Shown here one piece after another: positions 60,126 through 64,000 of a DNA stretch of 64,000 nucleotides. This stretch comes from Flavobacteriales bacterium UBA4110 (lineage in GTDB: Bacteria > Bacteroidota > Bacteroidia > Flavobacteriales > Weeksellaceae). The stretch spans positions 151,239 through 215,238 of the forward strand of contig DFXK01000009.1 in NCBI GenBank assembly GCA_002383165.1, written 5' to 3'. Position numbers and translations under genes: made by a program. Within the stretch, counting starts at the first letter, position 1. Each line of letters begins with the position of its first letter. Under the pieces are notes generated by a model, which had not been told where the DNA came from, searched no databases, and saw nothing but the letters and a program-made list of their open reading frames with translations.

Positions 60126-60137
60126 CGCTAGGCACCT
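60126..60137 (+). other. attR (tRNA-Cys tail duplicate)
   Basis: cgctaggcacct, identical to the tRNA-Cys 3' end at 53410-53421. The sequence to its left (gtttgtcgggta) does not match a tRNA T-arm, so this is a fragment, not a second tRNA. Confidence 0.8.
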
Positions 60138-60144
60138 AAAAATG

Positions 60145-60176
60145 AAACCCTGAGTATTTCTTATTCAGGGTTTTTT
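60145..60176 (+). terminator. Displaced tRNA-Cys terminator
   Basis: Stem aaaccctga / tcagggttt with T-run, directly after attR. It was presumably the terminator of tRNA-Cys before integration. Confidence 0.7.
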
Positions 60177-60259
60177 ATTTTGTTAAGAGAAAAAACAGGG
60201 GAAACGTTATAAGTACCAACCTATTTATCGTTAGGATTATAGATTACTTTGTAAATCTC

Positions 60260-61246
60260 TCACGATATCGGCTTTCGGACTTTCGAGATCATAAAAATGG
60301 CTCCAGCTGCCAAAATACCTGTCATTAAAATCTTAGATTTCTTACTAGGCACTGGCAATATCGTTTCGCCGTAAACTTGCATTGGAGATTTGGATGGTGT
60401 AAGAATATTGCCATCCGTATCTGTTGTACGGTCTTCTCTCATCAGCAGACGTAATGCTGCTGAAGTTGAATTGATAACCGCTTTCGGGAAAAAACCATAA
60501 GCCGTCTTCATAAACAGTGATGACCAATCCGTAAATTTGCTTTTTTTAGGATTTTTAGCCATTGCCACCATTTCCTCAGCCAGCTTTTTTGGGTCGGCTG
60601 CTGTTGGCGGAATTTTAAAATCTAATCCAGAATATTTCGCCGAGTGCATATTACCTGTAGAGCGCTGGATGCTGGGATATAACGCTACCACATGGATATC
60701 CGGCTCATCCGAAACTTCACCTTGTAGACATTCCACCATCCCACGAATTCCATATTTTGAAGCAGAATAAGCAGCACCATATGGCGCAGGCATCCATCCG
60801 CCAATAGATATATTATTTAAGAGAATGCCATGTCCTTGTTTTTTAAAGACCGGAAGCACACTTCTTGCGCCGTGCATATAACCTAAAAGATTAGTTTTGA
60901 TAAGCTGGTCTATTACCTCCACAGGCGTCTCCTCGAATCTTCCTGTAGCCATTACGCCTGCATTATTGACCCAGAAATCAATGGCTCCTGTAATTTCCAA
61001 AGCTTTTTCTGTAAGATGCTCCACTTCCTTATATTCTGCGACATTAGTTGGAATCGCTATCGCTAATGCACCAAAACTTTTGCAGATGGCAACAGTTTCT
61101 TCTAACGCTTCTTTTCCCCTGGCAGCCAATATAAGATTACAACCCTCCTGTGCAAATGCCTCTGCTGCAGCCCTTCCTACACCACTTGAGGCACCGGTAA
61201 TAACAACAGTTTTATTACGGATAGATATTATTTCTTTATTTTTCAT
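60260..61246 (-). CDS. SDR-family oxidoreductase
   Basis: Start set at 61246 (MKNKEIISIRNKTVVITGAS); the frame extends 45 codons upstream with an implausible hydrophobic stretch. 328 residues. Cofactor motif GASSGVGRAAAEAF, NNAG in FWVNNAGVMA, active-site Ser in NNISIGGW and the YSASK pair. The C-terminal ~80 residues go beyond a minimal SDR and end in a hydrophobic segment (ILMTGILAAGAIFMI), suggesting membrane attachment. Substrate unknown. The 292-base gap to the next gene holds only AT-rich DNA. Confidence 0.85.
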   Translation of the reverse strand: MKNKEIISIRNKTVVITGASSGVGRAAAEAFAQEGCNLILAARGKEALEETVAICKSFGALAIAIPTNVAEYKEVEHLTEKALEITGAIDFWVNNAGVMATGRFEETPVEVIDQLIKTNLLGYMHGARSVLPVFKKQGHGILLNNISIGGWMPAPYGAAYSASKYGIRGMVECLQGEVSDEPDIHVVALYPSIQRSTGNMHSAKYSGLDFKIPPTAADPKKLAEEMVAMAKNPKKSKFTDWSSLFMKTAYGFFPKAVINSTSAALRLLMREDRTTDTDGNILTPSKSPMQVYGETILPVPSKKSKILMTGILAAGAIFMISKVRKPIS

Positions 61247-61538
61247 AATTATAGATTTGATGTTATATTTAAGCCAGTTCAAAGAAAATGCCATCAAACA
61301 TTGAATTCTATATTTGATTATTACAAAATCATAAAAACAAAAAATTGAAAATATAATAAAAGACAGAATATACAGAAACAATGAAGAAATGTCAGAAACA
61401 CAAGAAATTATGCTTGATCACATAAAAATAATTCATCAGTGATAAATTAAATTAATTATTTATTTTACATGAACTTGGCAAAGCTTTTGTTTATTGCTAG
61501 TGACACTGAATTATACAAATCACTAATATCTTATAGAC

Positions 61539-61946
61539 ATGGAAGCGACAGAACTTAGACTAAACAATTTGCTGATGTACGGTGACTCAATTGTTCCGAT
61601 CATTGGAATGGAAAATAACGATGAAAGTGTGCTGGTAAAAATAGATTCTGACACTGCGGTAGATTACAAAAAATTGAGACCTATTGCGCTTACAGCAGAA
61701 TGGTTCTCGAAGTTAGGTTTTAAGGAAGCATACCGATCTCATAACAGGGTTAGATTCGAACTGCCGAACTATTGCCGTTATGATTTTGATCTGGATTCAA
61801 AAAAAATATTGGAAGGATTTTTATTCTTCGGCAATTACATAAAATGCAAATATCTACACCAGCTTCAGAACATCTATTTTACACTTACTGGCGAAGAATT
61901 GAAAATAGAACACAAATTACACCTCAACCAAACCACTCTATCATAA
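61539..61946 (+). CDS. Uncharacterised protein of a phage-type Bacteroidota family
   Basis: 135 residues. ELRLNNLLMYGDSIVPIIGM, LRPIALTAEWFSKLGFKEAY and the C-terminal YLHQLQNIYFTLTGEELKIE match a widespread small-protein family found in Bacteroidota genomes and their phages (LQNLYFALTGEEL signature). Function unknown. It stands alone here with its own terminator. Confidence 0.7.
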   Translation: MEATELRLNNLLMYGDSIVPIIGMENNDESVLVKIDSDTAVDYKKLRPIALTAEWFSKLGFKEAYRSHNRVRFELPNYCRYDFDLDSKKILEGFLFFGNYIKCKYLHQLQNIYFTLTGEELKIEHKLHLNQTTLS

Positions 61947-61955
61947 ATATTCTCG

Positions 61956-61988
61956 AAACCTGATTTTTTATAAAGTCAGGTTTTTTTA
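61956..61988 (+). terminator. Intrinsic terminator
   Basis: 8-bp stem aaacctga / tcaggttt and a long T-run, 10 bases after the 135-residue gene. Confidence 0.75.
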
Positions 61989-62009
61989 TTTCTAAAAAGA
62001 ATGATAAAA

Positions 62010-62049
62010 ATCTAATATCTAACTTCTAAAATCTAGCTTCTTTCTAATA
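62010..62049. repeat. TCTAAAATCTA-type microrepeat (family F copy 3)
   Basis: aaatctaatatctaacttct then aaaatctagcttctttctaa: repeats of TCTAA/ATCTA. Same unit as 35771-35804 and located immediately upstream of a start codon again. Confidence 0.45.
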
Positions 62050-62058
62050 TAAACTTCT

Positions 62059-62066
62059 TACTTTTG
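62059..62066 (+). promoter_or_regulatory. Possible -7 box for mpl
   Basis: TACTTTTG matches TAnnTTTG, 17 bases before the TTG start; no -33 TTG at the usual spacing. Confidence 0.35.
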
Positions 62067-62083
62067 TTTAAAATTATTTAGAA

Positions 62084-63421
62084 TTGAAAACCCATTTCAT
62101 TGCTATTGGCGGTTCTGCGATGCATAATCTTGCCATAGCTCTCAAAGATAAAGGCTATCAGGTAACTGGTTCCGATGATGCTATTTTTGAACCTTCAAAA
62201 TCCCGTTTGGAAAAGAAAGGAATTCTTCCCCAAGAGTTGGGCTGGTTTCCAGAAAAACTGACTTCGGATATTGATGCTGTAATTCTTGGGATGCACGCGC
62301 ACGCAGATAACCCAGAATTGGCAAAAGCAAAAGAATTAGGTTTGAAAATCTACTCTTATCCAGAGTTTCTTTACGAACAATCCAAAGAAAAAACCAGAGT
62401 TGTAATTGGTGGTTCTCACGGAAAAACGACAATTACATCAATGATTCTTCACGTTTTGAACTTCCATCAGAAAGATATCGATTATATGGTGGGTGCACAA
62501 TTAGAAGGTTTTGATTGTATGGTCAAGATTACTGAAGATAATGATTTTATGATTCTTGAAGGTGATGAATATCTGTCCTCTCCAATTGATTTGCGTTCCA
62601 AATTTTTATTATATCAACCCAATATCGCTTTAATTTCAGGAATTGCTTGGGACCACATCAATGTTTTTAAAACGTTTGATGATTATGTTGAGCAATTTAG
62701 AAAATTCGTGGCGAGCATTACGCCAGGCGGCGTTTTGGTTTATAATGTTGAGGATATGGAAGTGGTAAAAGTGGTTGAAAGTGCTGACAATTATTTTAGA
62801 AAAATCCCTTATAAAACCCCAGAATACGAAATCGTCAACGGAATTGTAAACCTGAAAACCGATATGGGAGATATCCCGTTATCTGTTTTTGGAAAACATA
62901 ATTTGCTGAATATGGAGGGAGCAAGATTCATCTGTTCTCAGTTGGGAATTATGGAGGAGGAATTCTATGAAGCAATTATGAGTTTCAAAGGGGCTTCCAA
63001 GAGATTAGAGAAAGTAGAAAGACAAGATGGTGGTTTGCTATACAAAGATTTCGCCCACGCACCAAGCAAAGTAAAGGCGACAGTTGCGGCGTTTGCAGAA
63101 CAATTTGAAAAAACTGAAACATTCGGTTTCTTAGAATTACACACTTATTCTAGCTTGAATCCTGTTTTCTTGGAACAATACAACCACGCTTTAGATGGAT
63201 TAGATAATGCGGTTGTTTTCTATTCGGAAGATGCTTTGAAAATTAAAAGAATGGAGCCAATATCTCCAGAATTAATCAAAGAGAAATTCAAAAACGAAAA
63301 TCTGAAAGTCTTTACCAATGCAGAAGATTTACATCAATATTGGGAAACCTTAGACAAATCAAAAGGAGCATTTGTAATGATGAGTTCCGGTAATTTTGGC
63401 GGTTTGGATTTGACGAAATAA
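62084..63421 (+). CDS. mpl: UDP-N-acetylmuramate:L-alanyl-gamma-D-glutamyl-meso-diaminopimelate ligase
   Basis: Mur-ligase that recycles peptidoglycan tripeptide; 445 residues. The start is TTG at 62084, giving THFIAIGGSAMHNLAIALKD, the conserved N-terminus. No ATG at a sensible position exists before residue 13. ATP site GGSHGKTTITSMI, metal region LEGDEYLSSPIDLRSKF, AWDHINVF, and KDFAHAPSKVKATVAAF near the C-terminus distinguish Mpl from MurC. Confidence 0.94.
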   Translation: MKTHFIAIGGSAMHNLAIALKDKGYQVTGSDDAIFEPSKSRLEKKGILPQELGWFPEKLTSDIDAVILGMHAHADNPELAKAKELGLKIYSYPEFLYEQSKEKTRVVIGGSHGKTTITSMILHVLNFHQKDIDYMVGAQLEGFDCMVKITEDNDFMILEGDEYLSSPIDLRSKFLLYQPNIALISGIAWDHINVFKTFDDYVEQFRKFVASITPGGVLVYNVEDMEVVKVVESADNYFRKIPYKTPEYEIVNGIVNLKTDMGDIPLSVFGKHNLLNMEGARFICSQLGIMEEEFYEAIMSFKGASKRLEKVERQDGGLLYKDFAHAPSKVKATVAAFAEQFEKTETFGFLELHTYSSLNPVFLEQYNHALDGLDNAVVFYSEDALKIKRMEPISPELIKEKFKNENLKVFTNAEDLHQYWETLDKSKGAFVMMSSGNFGGLDLTK

Positions 63422-63443
63422 ACTACAATCAAAATAAACTATC

Positions 63444-63476
63444 AACCTTCTGGATTAGTTTTCAGAAGGTTTTTTA
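63444..63476. terminator. Terminator between convergent mpl and the small secreted gene
   Basis: Stem aaccttctg / cagaaggtt, 10-base loop, T-run. The minus-strand gene's stop (63474-63476) overlaps the T-run. Confidence 0.7.
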
Positions 63477-63668
63477 TTTATAAACGTCTGTAGAAATCGG
63501 GCTGCTCAATTTCTTCACAGAAAACTGTGTAATCGTAACTTCATCAATATGGTTTTGATTTTTCACAGAATCAACGGCATTAGTTTTCACAGAATCAATT
63601 TTGATTGAATCTGTTTGAGAAAAAATTAAACTCGATAAAAGTGTTAGAAAAAGAATAAATAATTCCAT
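63474..63668 (-). CDS. Small secreted protein, unknown
   Basis: 64 residues. A signal peptide (MELFILFLTLLSSLIFSQ) is followed by a short polar Ser/Asp/Lys/Val tail (TDSIKIDSVKTNAVDSVK, then HIDEVTITQFSVKKLSSPI). The tail recalls the start of a TonB-receptor N-terminus, so a remnant of a longer gene is possible. No family recognised. Confidence 0.5.
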   Translation of the reverse strand: MELFILFLTLLSSLIFSQTDSIKIDSVKTNAVDSVKNQNHIDEVTITQFSVKKLSSPISTDVYK

Positions 63669-63704
63669 TAAAATTCTGTACTCAAATAAAATTTAGGTAT
63701 AAAA

Positions 63705-63729
63705 AAAACTCACCAAAAAGGTGAGTTTA
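63705..63729 (-). terminator. Terminator for the gene at the right edge
   Basis: 9-bp stem aaactcacc / ggtgagttt with a 5-base loop; on the minus strand it ends in a run of eight T. Confidence 0.7.
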
Positions 63730-63741
63730 GTATCATTGGTA

Positions 63742-63770
63742 TAAAATCTAATATATAGATTCTAACATCT
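63742..63770. repeat. TCTAAAATCTA-type microrepeat (family F copy 4)
   Basis: ataaaatctaatatatagat followed by tctaacatc, in the gap between the terminator at 63705 and the stop of the right-edge frame. Confidence 0.4.
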
Positions 63771-63773
63771 TTC

Positions 63774-64000
63774 CTAATCTCTTCTGCTCAAAAATATTCT
63801 CAAGATATACCAGAACAAAAGCATTATAGACGAGAACATTTGCAAAGCTGCACCAACATATTGTCCTTTTGTGTAAACATTTTTGATGTTGTAGATAACA
63901 TTTTCTCTTAAATAACAAATCTTAAGGATTTCATAATTCTTTTTTTTTGACGAATTTTTAGGAGCCGGGAACCTGTTGTCCGCTATATCTTTTTTGTCAT
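63774..64000 (-). CDS. Possible partial membrane protein at the window edge
   Basis: An open frame without an in-frame ATG before the window edge. Its C-terminus reads KICYLRENVIYNIKNVYTKG, then QYVGAALQMFSSIMLLFWYI and LRIFLSRRD before a TAG. One transmembrane segment is evident. Upstream the frame runs straight into the family A variant repeat (63961-64000), so either the gene's 5' end was altered by the repeat or the gene uses a non-ATG start. Low certainty. Confidence 0.35.
   Translation of the reverse strand, partial: DKKDIADNRFPAPKNSSKKKNYEILKICYLRENVIYNIKNVYTKGQYVGAALQMFSSIMLLFWYILRIFLSRRD
63961..64000 (-). repeat. Dispersed repeat, family A variant (cut by window edge)
   Basis: ggagccgggaacctgttgtc followed by cgctatatctttttt matches the arm of the element at 53134 (gaagccgggaacctgctgtt, then cgct). 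The rest lies outside the window. Confidence 0.6.

Larger units (their letters stand above)
53410..60137. mobile_element. tRNA-Cys-integrated element (~6.7 kb)
   Basis: Bounded by a 12-bp direct repeat cgctaggcacct: the tRNA 3' end on the left and a partial tRNA tail on the right. All its genes are on the minus strand: tyrosine recombinase at the right end, HigBA-like pair, unknown, excisionase-like HTH, two unknowns, replication-initiator-like protein, and two more unknowns at the left. No capsid, relaxase or type IV secretion gene is present, so it is not a self-transmissible ICE or a complete phage. It looks like an integrated plasmid-like or satellite element. Confidence 0.85.
59942..60259. 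other. Right end of the element and flank (318 bases)
   Basis: Holds the arm-site repeat, a palindrome gttggaattaattccaac (59979-59996), the att core and a terminator. No gene. Bases 60138-60259 are host DNA. Confidence 0.7.

Noticed and set aside
1..64000. CRISPR arrays, insertion-sequence transposases, rRNA genes
   Set aside because: None seen: the repeats are dispersed rather than regularly spaced, and no transposase-like protein is encoded.

Overview
The window looks like chromosomal DNA of a flavobacterium of the Weeksellaceae, closest in style to Chryseobacterium or Epilithonimonas. Supporting signs are the AT-rich composition, promoter-like TAnnTTTG boxes, an outer-membrane beta-barrel receptor with a carboxypeptidase-like N-terminal domain, an HMG-CoA synthase-type enzyme, an OstA/LptA-like protein, and many short interspersed palindromic repeats. 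The genus is inference; no 16S gene is present.

Layout. 1-3.7 kb: a partial AdhP-type alcohol dehydrogenase, an AldB/ExaC-type aldehyde dehydrogenase and a divergent AraC-family regulator, a likely alcohol/aldehyde oxidation unit. 3.9-11.5 kb: HMG-CoA synthase-like enzyme, methyltransferase, AmtB, a tiny membrane protein, lipoyl synthase with an ECF sigma factor, DapF and MltG. 11.6-21.5 kb: an outer-membrane beta-barrel protein and a MacAB-TolC-like exporter (adaptor, two separate permeases, ATPase, divergent TolC) plus a CarboxypepD_reg-like protein. 21.6-38.6 kb: housekeeping genes (Nudix hydrolase, acyltransferase, FabV, GH28 pectinase, TopB, an ATP-cone/PD-(D/E)XK nuclease, a DUF4136 lipoprotein, a DUF5522 miniprotein, Kup, a Fur-family regulator, an OstA-like protein, two PLP-fold aminotransferases, a START-like protein). 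38.6-46.0 kb: a complete histidine operon hisGDCB-HAF-IE preceded by a short leader peptide with five consecutive His codons and an intrinsic terminator, that is, a transcription attenuator. 46.2-53.0 kb: PdxH, YqgE/AlgH, an esterase, an Smr-domain protein, a phosphodiesterase, an M1 peptidase, and a RibB whose GTP-cyclohydrolase-II-like half lacks the zinc cysteines.

53.35-60.14 kb: a tRNA-Cys gene whose 3' end is the attachment site of a ~6.7 kb integrated element. The element is bounded by a 12-bp direct repeat. It carries a tyrosine recombinase, a HigBA-type toxin-antitoxin pair, an excisionase-like helix-turn-helix protein, a replication-initiator-like protein with an H-Y-H motif and several unknown genes, all on the minus strand. 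An identical 20-bp sequence near each end is a candidate recombinase arm site. 60.2-64 kb: SDR oxidoreductase, a phage-type small protein, Mpl ligase (TTG start) and small genes at the right edge.

The intergenic DNA is rich in dispersed repeats. I see at least five families with several copies each, some nested in one another, and three of them lie inside or at the end of the his operon. The most notable observations are the his attenuator, the tRNA-Cys element, the ATP-cone nuclease, the RibB variant and the nested repeat families.
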